Positions 1 through 12,300 of a stretch of 64,000 bases of DNA are shown one piece after another. Under the pieces are notes generated by a model. That model worked only from the letters and a program-made list of their open reading frames with translations. It had not been told where the DNA came from and made no database searches. The stretch is from NCBI GenBank assembly GCA_028564705.1, contig JAPXFQ010002850.1, forward strand, positions 992,001-1,056,000. Reading direction: 5' to 3'. The DNA is from Apricaphanius iberus (lineage: Eukaryota > Chordata > Actinopteri > Cyprinodontiformes > Aphaniidae). Position numbers and translations under genes: made by a program. Each line of letters opens with the position of its first letter. Within the stretch, counting starts at the first letter, position 1.

Positions 1-1003
1 TGACGACTGCCAATTTTATGTTTCTTTTAAACCACAAGAGTCAGTGCAATCCGCTGTGGATTGACTGAACGATGTGAAGGGCTGGTTTTCTAATAATTTT
101 TTACATCTCAACTCGTCCAAGTTGGAGGCGATTTTGTTTGTTCCTCCCTCTTCCAATGCAGGTAGCCTTGTTCTGCCGCCCTGTTTTTCTAGTTTATTAA
201 AGCCGACTGTTACAAACCTTGGTGTTATTTTGGAACCCTGAATTGCGGATGGACTTCCACATCAGTCAGGTGGCTGGTTCTTGTTTTTTTCAGCTGCGCC
301 GGCTGTCTAAAATTAAGTCCATCCTGACTAGGCGTGACTTCCATACAGTGGTCCACGCATTTGTAATTTCGCGTATGGACTACGCAAACTCCCTCTTGTA
401 TGGATCTACCTCTGCTGCAGTGGCGCGCCTTCAGCTGGTGCAAAATGCGGCCGCCCGCCTTTTAACTGGCACTAGACGAAGAGAGCATATTACTTCTGTC
501 CTGGCCCACCTGCACTGGCTCCCAGTGCGTTACCGGATACAATTTAAGATTTTACTTTTTGTTTTTAAATCACTTTACTTGTATGTGCCCCCTTACTTGT
601 CTGACATGGTTAAGCCCTACATACCGGGTCGGACCCTTCGGTCAGCAGACCACCGCCTCTTGCAGGTGCCAGGGGTTCGGGTGAGGAGACGTGGAGAACG
701 TGCATTCTCGCTCTGTGCCCTTCATCTCTGGAACCAGCTTCCTTTGGTAGTGAGGATGGCCCCCTCTCTTTCTGTTTTTAAATCACGCCTGAAGGCTCAC
801 TTTTATTCTTTGGCTTTTAATTTGACGTAGTCTGCTATATCCCTGTTTATTTTATTTTGTTATTTTATGGTATTCACTGTGCTATTTTAATATTTCTTTT
901 GCGTGTTTGGTTGTATATGTTTTTAATACTGTACAGCACTTTGGTCGGCCTCGGCTGTGTAGAAATGTGCTCTATAAATAAATTGGTATGGTATGGTATG
1001 GTA
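1..1003 (+). mobile_element. L2-type LINE, 3' part with degenerate reverse transcriptase
   Basis: The window opens at bases that read Asp-Asp-Cys, which fits the catalytic (Y-A-)D-D-C of a non-LTR reverse transcriptase. Frame breaks follow (a stop near 62-64), then a long open stretch at 219-830. That stretch has the usual post-RT C-terminal sequence of teleost L2/CR1-like elements: LHWLPVRYRIQFKILL, a central R-S-A-D-H-R-L-L block, and a terminal WNQLP...FKSRLKAHFY. The end near 950-1003 is a short A/T tail (ATAAATAAATTGG) followed by GGTAT repeats, typical of an L2 3' end. The copy is 5' truncated by the window edge and not intact, so it is a relic in a hydin intron. Family-level naming is from recalled consensus patterns, not a search. 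Confidence 0.85.
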
Positions 1004-2639
1004 TAAATGCTAATTCAGACTGAGAAAGACTGAGAAAGACAATAGATTTCCGACTTGTTCTGGTCTAGTCGAGATGTGGTCATATGATGTCACGAAACCA
1101 AAATTTGTGAATAACACAGCAAACCTGGTTTCTCAGAATGGTTTTGAGCTAGAGAAACAGCAACATATGCATGAGTATCTTATATTAGATGGGATATAAA
1201 CAAGATAGTTGCAAGTGGATGCAGAAACTTAGAATAGAATCCAATAGAATAATTCTATATTTGTCCCTCAGTGAGGAAATGTAAGTGGAAAAGCAGCAAA
1301 GTGACAGACAATTAGAGAAGACACAGATCAGCAGTACGGGACCCAGCAAATCAATCTGTCACTTAACGTGCATGCACCTTGAGCAAAATTGTGAAGATGG
1401 AGTCGTGCACACAGGCCGCTCTGTGTCTTCCAGTTTACAGTTGCCATGATATTGTTCATGAAGAAGATGGAACAAATGTCCTCTAAAAAGTTAGCCATTC
1501 CCCAGCTAACAAGGGTTTCAGAAAGAAAAACAACAAAAATTTGGAGACTTTAGACTTAGAAGGCCAGAGTAGGATTTACATCACAGATGATTTTCAACAA
1601 TGGAGATACCTGCAAACCTAAAAAGTCTTCAGCTTTGGTGACAGTGAAATTACATGTGAAGTGCTACATGTGTCCAATTGTAGAGGTGAGGCTAGAGGTG
1701 GGGCTAGAAGGAGCAGCAGGTGGGGTAAAAGGGTTGTTGAAGAAGGGTCTTGGTATTTTTCATTCAGAAAAATCTATCTTACTCAAAATCTCGACTGCAG
1801 CTTTAAAAAACATAATCTTAACAATTGCGTGCTTCTTCAACTGGTTCAGCGCTAAATGCAGGAGGTAGATTCTGGAATCATCCAACCTCATTCCAAGCTG
1901 GCAGGTAGACTGCAAATAATCCAATAAAGATATCAACAGAGGGTGAATGGTTCCGTTTACATCTTTTGTTACCAAGATCCAGGGATGAGGTCACAGTCCA
2001 GCACTCTCTTTATAATGAAATCTCCCAAAAACTAACGAAAAAACACATAGGCAGAAAAGGTACTGTCATGGTAAACATTTACTTGAATAACTTGATATTT
2101 TCTTTTAATATCTGAATAAAAGTTTAGGAAAAGTCTCAGGAAATATATCTCCTAGTTAGTTTAACACAAAAATGTCAATTTGATATCTAGTCTATTGTCG
2201 TTGGGGAATTTTGTGGATATTTAGTGTCCACAGCAATCCTCTGAACAAGAATAATTATTGCTAATAAAGAAAATAAAATCATTCAGTCATTCCAGGTTAT
2301 AATATATTATACCTTCTATTTATTATATTCAGTATTTATGTGCAAAGTTTTGATTACACTATCAGACAATGTCTGTCACACTTTTCACTTGATCACCAAC
2401 TCTTATTCTGATGATCACATTAAGTATTATGCAGTCTGCTTCAGAAAGGCACAGTTTTGCTGCAGATCACATGCTAATCACAATTCTACTGCAAGCAAAG
2501 TTTAATTAAAAAACCCTAAAATAAACATAGCTCTGTAAAAAAAGTGGTGGGACCTCAAAGTTGATGGTGGATGGAAACACTTGCCTCCCACCGCCAGAGT
2601 GGGTCTGCTACTGGAGGGGGTACGTGTACACCCGAGCTG
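1004..2639. other. hydin intron, no gene seen
   Basis: A/T-rich intronic sequence. The short open frames here have no recognisable domain and no paired splice sites. I see no exon that would join in phase to the exon at 4198. Confidence 0.5.
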
Positions 2640-3570
2640 ACACATTACTACCTTAAATGATATAAAAAAATTTTTACATCCTGGCCGATCCTTCCTCCCT
2701 GGGTGAAAGCTTCCTGTCGAGGAGGAGGCGGCTGTGGGTCGGGGTTCTCATGCTGGGGAGGGGGTACGCCAGGAGGGAGGGGAATTTCCTCAGACAGGGC
2801 CCTTATAGTAATATGGGTGCAGTCAATTGCGCCAATTATGTTTGGGAACCCGGACATTGCTGCAAATTGCATCTTAATTTCGGCCTGCTCCCCCCACAGT
2901 ATATGATGTGGCGATACATCACGTTTCCATATACTATGATAAGATATGCTCATCTTAATGATCCCATTCAAGACTGCAGGCATTATTGCACTTAGGGACG
3001 GCAGATGATTCAATTTCTTAATTGGCACACAGTCCCGGCCCTTTTATCTGAGTTTAGGGTTTTAAGACAAATTTTATGTATCTATTTTAATATTGAAAAA
3101 TGTTTTTAGAAGAGCTATAGCTCACTGCTAAGCTACAATATAGATATCATTGCTTGTTTGGATGTTTATAATAACATGAATCCATAATTAATGTTTGGTG
3201 TGAGGTGAAATGATATGCGTGAGAGGAGTGATATGCAGTCTGGCTGCAGTTCACCACCTCACCAACTGCGTCGTCGATTCCCTCGTCTCCAAAATGTTCG
3301 TACGCACGGGTCAGAGTTGGCGTACAGGTGCGCACATTTTCCCATCAAGTATGATTTTTATAAATCACAACTTTTGCTTTGAAAGTGGCGTACGCCAGTT
3401 TAAGGCCCCGTTTTGTGCGTACGCAAGGTTTATAAATGAGACCCCAGGTCTTTACGCACAAATCTGGAAGGATCCGACACGTTCATAAATCCCACGTTGG
3501 GTCTTGCGTATTTGGAATATACACCCAAAATATACACCGTTTTCTGCGCAAGTTTGATAAATGAGGCCCA
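2640..3570 (-). mobile_element. PIF/Harbinger DNA transposon relic with transposase fragment
   Basis: On the minus strand, 3028-2648 encodes a fragment containing the block FAAMSGFPNIIGAIDCTHI. This is the region around the first catalytic Asp of PIF/Harbinger (HARBI1-like, DDE_Tnp_4) transposases. Just after it the frame becomes proline-rich and degenerate, and the rest of the DDE domain is missing. The flank at 3300-3570 has repeated 'tttataaat' motifs and ends near 3553-3570 in the complement of GGGCCTCATTTATCAAAC, a typical Harbinger terminal sequence. The other end is not clear. It is a non-functional remnant inside a hydin intron. Confidence 0.7.
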
Positions 3571-3726
3571 ATGAGAATAAGTTCAGAGTGAGATCAGGCC
3601 TGGAGCCTGTTACGTAATGTATAACATTAATGTAGCTGTTTTTATGTCCCGTTCTGCTCTTTAGTTTTTGTGGAATGATGCTGACAAAAATAAAAAGCTG
3701 AGTTTTTGTACTATTTATTTTCTTTG

Positions 3727-3865
3727 TCCATCCATCCATCCATCCATCTTCTTAACCGCTTATCCAATTCAGGGTCACGGGGCAGCTGGAGCCTATCCCA
3801 GCAATTATCAGGCGTTAGGCAGGGTACACTCTGAACAGGACGCCAGTCTGTTCTTTGTCATTGAT
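3727..3865 (+). repeat. dispersed teleost repeat starting with a (TCCA)n array
   Basis: A (TCCA)n microsatellite at 3727-3749 leads into CTTCTTAACCGCTTATCC, then a stretch ending in GCAGGGTACACTCTG. This layout is common in fish genomes. The copy at 56516-56875 carries downstream parts of the same kind of repeat. Confidence 0.6.
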
Positions 3866-4197
3866 TTTATATCTATATGGTAGAGAGAGTGGCAGTGGAA
3901 ATATATAGGCTTAGAGGGTACAGTTGTGCTTAATAAGTACGAAACATGAGTTATGAGTATATGTTATCATTCAGCCTTGGTAAATCCATCAACTGTCTGT
4001 CTGTCTGTCCATCTGCTTTTTTAAATAAATTAAAATTATGTTTAACTCTATTTTCTGTTTCTGTGTAAGAACCAATAGCACCTTTTATTCTTTACGTGTT
4101 GAACAAATTAGCTACAGTACATTTAAAAATTTCAATCAACAAAATTGGAATCTGTTTATTAACTTACCACTTTTCATTTTTCACCTGCTCTCTGTAG

Positions 4198-7100
4198 TAT
4201 GAAGAGCTGATCCACATGGAGGTTGAGAGACTGCTGGTCAAAGATAATGCCCTTTGCGTAGTTGACAGGCTGCTGGAGTTTAATGACTCACATAATCATT
4301 TATCACAGAACCAGACTCTAAGCAAGTAAGTCCAAACAACAGCTCTCTGGTTTTAAAGATAACCCTGACCTGGAAGTTAGAGTAAATTGTTTGTTTAGTT
4401 TGGCAATGTCTATAACCCAGTAAAAGTGAAATTTGTTTTGTTTATTGTGTATTACACCTAAATTCCACTGTATGCGCTTCGCTCCGCTCCGCCACGCACG
4501 CTTCAACAATTCCGATCCCGTTGTAATGAAAAATAACTATTCCACTATTGCCGCCGTGCGGCGCAGGGCGCCCGCCACCGTTTTGCACTCCGGCAAAAAT
4601 AGGACTGAATCGAATTTTGCCGGACGCCGGAGCAAGTCCGCAGTAAATCTACACAAATAAAAAAGAACCAGGCAGGATGCTGAAAATGCAGATCATCCGG
4701 TTTTTCAAAATAAATCAGTAAAGACAGATTTCTTTTTTTTAAGATAAAAAATACGCTATTAATACAGCTTATCTGCTATAAATGTACTCACCCATTGTTT
4801 AAGAAAGTCCGTGGAGACATCTTGACAAAGAATAATAGCAAATAGAAGTAGATCAGCTGTTCTTTTCCTTGGAATGAATGATTTTGGTCTGACTTCCGTG
4901 TATATAGCACTGCTCTTTATCGCGATATCTCGCAATTCCCGCGCATGCTTCGTTGAGCACCTCTGGGCTCCAAAGCGGAGCGGAGCGGAGGTGGGGCGCA
5001 TGCACTGTAATTTAACGACGACAGAGAACCGCTACGGCGTGCGTGGCAGGGCGGAGCGGAGCGCATGTAGTGGAATTTAGGTGTTACAGGTATAAAAAAA
5101 GAAACAAATTGAAGTAATTACCAACGTTTATCACATTCTTTTTCCAGGTGTAAGCTTCCGCAGTATGTGTTGGATTTTGGTTTAGTGATTCCAGGCAAAG
5201 TATTCAGTCAGACAGTGAACATCATTAACAATGGACCTATACCAGTGTCCTTCTCTGCCCACTGCAAACATCTAACAGACACAGGTGACACAAGCACAAT
5301 AGTAATCTCTCTTTTTATTTCTTTATATTTATGACTTTTTTTTAATCATACTGTATAGTCACATGAAGAATATGTTCATACTGACAAAAATAACATTGAA
5401 ACCTGGAATGGATTGCAAAATCAGTAAAAGTGTAAATGAGTTTTAACATTGTTTTTCACAGGTTTTACAGCAGAATTTGAAAGCATGAAGAACCTTTCTT
5501 GTGGTGAAACCCAGACCTTCACAATAAAGTTTGATTATCATTCTGCCAATGGAAAGACGGGACAGACAAGCATCATCCTGCCAATACAGGTGCTCAGACA
5601 TGTACCTACAATGGGGCAACAAACTGTTTGGCAGCCACTGAGTGTGCAAGATGTCTAAAATAAAAAGATGAGGTCTGTAATGACGTCGGAAATTTTCATC
5701 AACTTTGAGAAAAAGAGGGTGGGGGGGGCTAGTGCCTATCTCCAGCCGTCAATGGGCGAGAGGGGCAGGGAAATCATATTATATGATTTCTAAAGAATTT
5801 GTGTAATAGTGCAGAGAATCAGTATTTGCTAAATAACAACAGTTCACCTACGTACTTTATAATATAACCGTGTTTTTTGCTGTTGGCACAGCCAGCCGAC
5901 ATATGCCAGGCCAACTCCCATAGGCAATATCCTACCTCCTCCCCCTGCCTCATGCTGCGGTGCCACACCAATAGCTACATCGGACGGACGGCATCCTCAG
6001 GCCAAGCCCATTCAGCACCTGGACAAGGAGCTCTATCAGCTCCTGAATGTAATATAACCTTGGTTGGCAATGACAGAGGTCAAACATTTCCTGTAGGTCT
6101 TAACCAGTTTTGCACACACTGTAGCAGTTTTAAAAAAAAATATTTCTTCCATTCAAACTTTCTCTAGAGCTGTGACGTTTTAGGGCTTTCACTAGGCAAC
6201 ACAGACTTTTAGCTCCCTCCGCAGATTCTCTATTGGATTCAGGTTTGGCTAGGCCACTCCAGAACCTTGAAATAGTTTTTGTGTAGCTACTCCTTCATTG
6301 CCCAGGCGGTGTGTTTGAGATCATTGTCATACTGGAAAATGCAGACACATTTTATCTTCAATGTTGTCAATGATGGAAGGTTTTTCCCCCAAATCTCATG
6401 ATTGATAGCACCATTCATCCTTTCCTATATAACAGTCGTCCTGTCCCCTTGGCAGAAAAGTAGCCCCATAGCATATTGTTTTCACCCCCATGCTTCTAAC
6501 TGGGTATGGTGTTCATGTGATGCTACTCAGGTTCTTCCCCCTCCAAACACAGCTATTGGTTTTGGTTTCATTTGACCACATGAGATTCCCTCAATCCTCC
6601 TCTGGATCATCCAGATGGTCTCTGGCAAATTTTAAACTGCCACAGATATGGACTGGCTTAAGCAGGGGGACCTTTGCAGGTTTAATCCATGATGATGTTG
6701 TGTGTTACTAATAGTAACCTTTGTTGCTGTGGTCACAGCTGTCTTCAGGTTATTGACCTGTTCCCCCCCTGTGTAGTTCTGGGCTGTTTCCTCACCCCAT
6801 TCAAGATGAAGTGCACCCCACGTGGTGATATATTGCATGCGGCCCCAGATCGAGGGAGAGTCTCAGTGATCTTGTATTTAGTTCATTTTCTAATATTTGC
6901 TCCAACACAATCTGTTTTGACAAACTGCTTGCCTTTTGTAGATTGACTCATCCCATTCTTGTGCAGATTTACAATGTTGTCCCTGGTCTTCTTAGAAAGC
7001 CCACTGGACTTGTCCATTATGGAGGATGAAGTCTGACTGTTTGAAGATGGACATGTGTCTTTTATACAGATCATTTCAAACAGGTGCCATTAATACAGGA

Positions 7101-9364
7101 AAAGAATGGGAGGATAGAAGAACTTCATAAAGAAGAATTGCCAGGTCTATGAGGGCCATAATTCTTGCTTGTTTGTAGATTCTAAATACTTATTATCTGT
7201 TTCATTATACAAATCAAATTCTTTAAAATCATAAGTGATTTCCAGGATTTTATTTTACAAATTTTTCTCTCAGAGATGAAGTATACCGTTGATATAAATC
7301 AAAGACCTCTCTCATCTTTTTAAGTAGGAAAACTTGCACTTGACACTTCTGTGGCTGCCAAATAGTTTTTTTGCCCCACTGTACATGCTCACAAAGTCCC
7401 AATCATTATGATTAAGTTTCAAGTTATTTTATTATTCTGTACTGATTCTACCAACAATTAACAGTTTGCTAACTTAATATTCTTGGTTGGTTTTAAAGCT
7501 AACAGATGGTCCAGTGGTGCAGGTTCAGCTGTGTGCAGTCATTACCATGCCGGCGATCACTGTCTCAAAAGACATGCTGCTGTTCGACACAGTGCAGTGT
7601 GGCATGTGTCAGGTAAAACCATAATTATTCTCCAACAGATTACTTTTGGTGTCCTGAAAAGGAACATTTATGATCAAATACAGTGCTTTATCAGAGTACT
7701 CATCCATAATCACAGTTTGTTATAAGATGATCCCCAATATATTTAATTGGCAGTTAGTTGCACTTAATTTTATATAGGGTTATGAGAGAAAAGTGGCCAG
7801 AGAAAAAATACATGCCACGCGTTTCTGATAACTGTTTTAAAGCATTTTCCTGGTCATGTATACAGTTTTTATATTTCCTCCATCACATTATATAAAACTA
7901 AAATACACTGATTGTTATGATTGAAAATTAACAAACATAAAACTTTTTAAGACATTTTAAAGATTTAAGATTTGCAAAAACATCTTATCCTTTACATATA
8001 TAGTGAGGATGAACAGGTAAAATACTTTTCTAGATTCATAGCACATAATGATGATAAATTACAATATGAACTGTTTCTGGAAGAATGCAAAAGTAAATTG
8101 AGAAGTTCAAAAGCTCAACTACAGAATGTGTTGCATATTAATGAGAAGCACTAATGAGATCACTACATGTGTCCTCACCATGGCGTCATCTTGAGATTGT
8201 TTCAAATCAAGATGAGAGTTGTTTCAAAGAGTCTACATCCTAAGAAGCTCATGAGCCCTGGCTGCCAGTATGTTTAACTGCTGATAACCCCCAGCTGATT
8301 CAGCACAAGGGCGCCGCTTTACCAAACACATTTACAAACACAGACACTTAATTGTTATACGTACACCTCACATACTTTATTTATTTATTTATGCAAAACT
8401 TGCTAACTATGTTTGGTTATATTTTTGCTCAGATTCAAATGATACAGCTGCAAAACTGTGAATCTGTGCCATGTCATTGGAGCATGGCTGAAGAGATGAA
8501 ACCTCTCAAAAAGGTTTGACTTTTTGATGTAATTCTGTTTGGTTTTTTTACAATTTACCAATAGTTAGAATCATATCAAGCAATAATGATTCCATTTTAT
8601 ATTTTATTGAAGCTGTTTCTGAAAATGGCTGTTTACTGTTTGAAATATTACCTGATTTTCTTTTTTAATTACATGATATTTTTTCTGGTATGACAGGAGT
8701 GACGAGGTTGATACGCTCTTGCCTCTTTATAAACTAAACTATTCTTACAGGAGCAAAGGCAGACTCCAACAGTATTCCAGATGATTCCCTGCTCTGGTGT
8801 GCTGTTCCCTGAAGAACTTGTGAATGTCCTCATCAAGTTCAGCCCTGTCGAGGAGGTAGACGTTTTATTAATATTAAAACATTCTTTTTCACATCAAATC
8901 AAATCTATTTCCTAAGCAAATACACCTAAACATACTTTTTTTTAAACTCTGACTCTACAAAATTTTTTGTGTCAAGTGGTTCCACACAGATGCTTTAAGT
9001 AACTGTTAAGATATTTGTTTACTTAATGTGTGTGTCTAAATAACCACTTGACACAAAGTTTTTAACTAATCTGAGGTTGTTTTTTTGTGTGTAGTAAGCT
9101 TTAAAAGCAATTTTTGTTTTCCAGTGTTATTACAGCCGACGGCTGGTGGCCAATGTGTCTGACAGCACTCAGCAGGTCTTCATTACAGCTCAGGGTCAGG
9201 GTGAAGAACCACAGCTTGAGTTCTGCCCATCTGTCCTAGAGCTTGGGCCCTGTCTCCCTTTTAGCTCAGAGTCTAAAGCTGAGGTCACAGTGAAAAACCT
9301 CTCCTCCTTTCCCATCGAGTTTTACTCCCTGGAGTTTGACATACAGTACCTAAAGGAAGAGGAG
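4198..9364 (+). CDS. hydin: hydin exons 1-7 of this window (residues 1-311): ASH-type repeats
   Basis: Exons: 4198-4325, 5148-5284, 5462-5589, 7499-7612, 8433-8513, 8751-8855, 9125-9364. The first exon enters in phase 0 (Y-E-E-L-I-H) after a CTCTGTAG acceptor, so coding sequence precedes the window. Exon 2 carries a clear ASH block, YVLDFGLVIPGKVFSQTVNI followed by I-N-N-G-P-I-P. Exon 4 has the family motif MLLFDTVQCGMCQ. Exon 7 has LEFCPSVLELGPCLPF followed by V-K-N-L-S-S-F-P-I-E-F. These are beta-sandwich modules thought to make protein-protein contacts in the central pair. The intron after exon 3 is almost all Tc1 transposon, and the intron after exon 1 is mostly a MITE. Exon 7 joins exon 8 in phase 0 across a 4-kb intron. 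Confidence 0.93.
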
Positions 9365-12300
9365 GTAGGTTTGTTTTAATGCATCTGATCTATATATTAA
9401 ACAATAATTATTTTATGGTTTACAGTTCTCTGCAAATATAATTATATATCAGGATCTGATGTCAAAGATTTTTGCTTTCTAAAGCTAATTTATCTAAGAC
9501 TTGATAGTTCTTTATGCTTTGCTGAAGTTCTTTTATCGTTATTTGTTATCAGTTGACATTGTTAGAAATTGTATCGATAGTGTAAAATACAAAAAGCCGT
9601 CCTGCAGGGGAAAAAAAAAAAAATCATGCTACCAACCCCATGCGTCACAATTGAGATGTTGGTTTATTTAAATAAATTTGTGAAAATATTATTATAAATA
9701 TTATAAATAAAGTGTCAATAAGCTAATTTTACAGTCGTCAGCTCATACTACACCCAGTCAAGCATGAAGACCCTTGTCCCTAAGTACCGTATATTTGCAA
9801 ACTATAATTTGGCTTTTTATGTTTGTTTATGAAACAATGGCTTCTTCTTTGCTGAATGGCCTTTTAGCACAAGACCTATTTCACTGGTGTAATGTAAAAC
9901 AGGAAATATTTTTGTTAGATTTTCTCTAAGACTATCAGAGAAAAGTTGTTTTTCCATTTGGTGAATGTAAACATGTGAATGCAAACACTTTAAAATCCAG
10001 TATAGGAACAAAATAACTACATTAACATTTAAAAGGGCAAAAAGGTTGTGATAAACAAAAAAAAACACAAAAAGTGGTTATAAACTTACAGTATAGTGTA
10101 GGTCTATACATCAGCGTTTGATTCTAAACTTAAAAAACGTCCCTTGAATTTGTTTACACAAAGGATAAGCTTATCCTACACATTGTTTCTTTTCCAAATC
10201 TTTTGTATTTGTATTTATATGTTACTTTTTTTTACTCTTTATTTAATACATTCAGATTTTGAATACCAAACGAGAGACAGAGAGAGGACTAAATAAAGAA
10301 CCTGAAATTCAGAAAAGAAACGAGATTACTGAAAATGGTTAGAATTTCTTTTAGCAGTATTCAGAGCAAAGGGTGGTTACTTTGAGAAATCTAAAATATA
10401 ACACATGTATTCAGGTATTTCACCCTTTTTGTTTAAGAACATTAAGTAAATTCCATACATCATGTGTTCATTCCTAGTTTTAATGCCCTTAATTGAGAAT
10501 CTACAATGTAGTCATGAAAATAAAGAAAGCACATTGAATGAGAAGGTGTGTCCAAAATGTTGTCCTGTACTTTAAATATAAATTCCCCTCTTGCCCACCC
10601 ACCGTGGGCGGTTTTTTTCCATTCCAAGCTCGGGTCCTCTACCAGAGGCCTGGGAGCTTGAGGGTCCTGCGCAGTATCTTTGCTGTTCCAAGTACTGCAC
10701 ATTTCTAGACTGATAAGTCTTTGGTTCTTCCAGAGATCTGCTGGAGCCATTCCTCCTGTTTAGGGGTCACTGCCCCAAGTAATCCGATTACCAGGGGTAC
10801 TACTGTCACCTTCATCTTCTAAGCCTTATCTAGCTCCTCTCTGAGCCCTTGATGTTTCTCAATTATCTCATGTTCCTTCTTCTTGATGTTACCATCACTT
10901 GCTATTGCCACATCCACCATAACGGCTTTCCTCTGCTCTTTATCAACCACCAAAACTGTTTGTCTGGATCTGAAAGTCCCACAGGATATTTGCTTGGTCA
11001 TTCTCCACCACCTTTGGAGGTGTTTCCCACTTTGACCTTGGAGTTTCCAGCCCATACTCCGCACAGATGTTTTTGTATACTATGCCAACAACTTGGCTAT
11101 GACGTTCCATGTATACTTTCCCTGCCAGCATTTTACACCCTGCTGTTATGTGCTGGATTGTCTCTTTGCACAGCCTACACCTTGGGACTTGTCTGGTGTG
11201 GTAGATCTGGGCCTCTATCGATCTAGTGTTTAGAGGCTGCTCCTGTGCTGCCAGAATGAGTGCCTCTGTGATGTCCTGTAGGCCATCCTTGTCTAGCCAT
11301 TGGTAGTATTTCTTGAGATCAGCCACTTCAGTTATGTTCCTGTGGTACATCCCATGTAGTGGCTTGTCCTCCCATGATGGTTCCTCCTCCAACACCTCCT
11401 CATCTTGCCATTGTTTCAGGCATTCGCTGAGTACGTCATCCGTTGAGGCCTTTTCCTTGATGAACTCATGGAGCTTTGATGTTTCATCCTGGGTAGTGGC
11501 TCTCACACTCATCAGTCCTCTGCCTCCTTCCTTACGGCGTGTGTACAGTCTCAGGGTGCTGGATTTGGGATGGAACCCGCCATGCAAATTGAGGAGCTTT
11601 CTTGTCGTAATATCTGTGGTCTGTATCTCATCCTTTGGCCATCTTATTATTCCCGCAGGGTATCTGATCACTGACAGGGCAAAAGTTTATTGCCTTGGAC
11701 TTGTTCTTTCCATTGAGCTGGCTTCTTAGTACTTGCCTCACTTGTTGGAGGTATTTGGCTGTTTCTTGCTTCCCTTGTTGCCTTCTCAAGGATGTCATTT
11801 GCCTGTGGTATTCCCAGGTACTTGTAACTGTCCTCAATGTCTGCTATTGTTCCCTCTGGGAGTGAGACCCCTTCAGTGTGGACTACCTTGCCTCGCCTTG
11901 TGACCATTCTACTAAATTTTTCAAACCCGAATGGCATCCTGATGTCATTGCTGTAGATCCTGGTGGTGTAGATCAGAGAATCAATGCCTCGTTCACTCTT
12001 GGCATACATCTTGATTTCATCCATGTAGAGGAGGTGGCTGATCGTAGCTCCGTTCTTGAGGCGGTATCCATAGCCAGTCTTGTTGATTATTTGGCTTAAG
12101 GGGATTCAGACCAACGGCCGCTGGCCGCTCTGCTTTTTGACCGCATACCATGAAGGCCACCATTGCTCCTCCATTGCTGTAGTACCTCCATTTGGCCGCT
12201 AGGCCACCATTGAAAAGCATTGGACTTTAGACACGTAAAAAACAACTTTAATGCCTGGTGCCCATTTTTTTTAAACTTTCTATGGCTACATATTCTTCCT

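Noticed and set aside
219..830. 203-codon open frame near the window start as a host gene
   Set aside because: It is the C-terminal region of an L2-type LINE with a 3' tail; it is not an exon of hydin.
10256..10337. Exon-like segment with AG and GT borders reading I-L-N-T-K-R-E-T-E-R
   Set aside because: Its 82 nt end in the wrong phase for exon 8 (a stop follows), while exon 7 joins exon 8 directly in phase 0 and matches the family sequence.
10943..11671. 242-codon minus-strand frame as a cellular gene
   Set aside because: Its sequence matches the C-terminal half of a common teleost LINE polyprotein, with neighbouring frames giving the rest in pieces.
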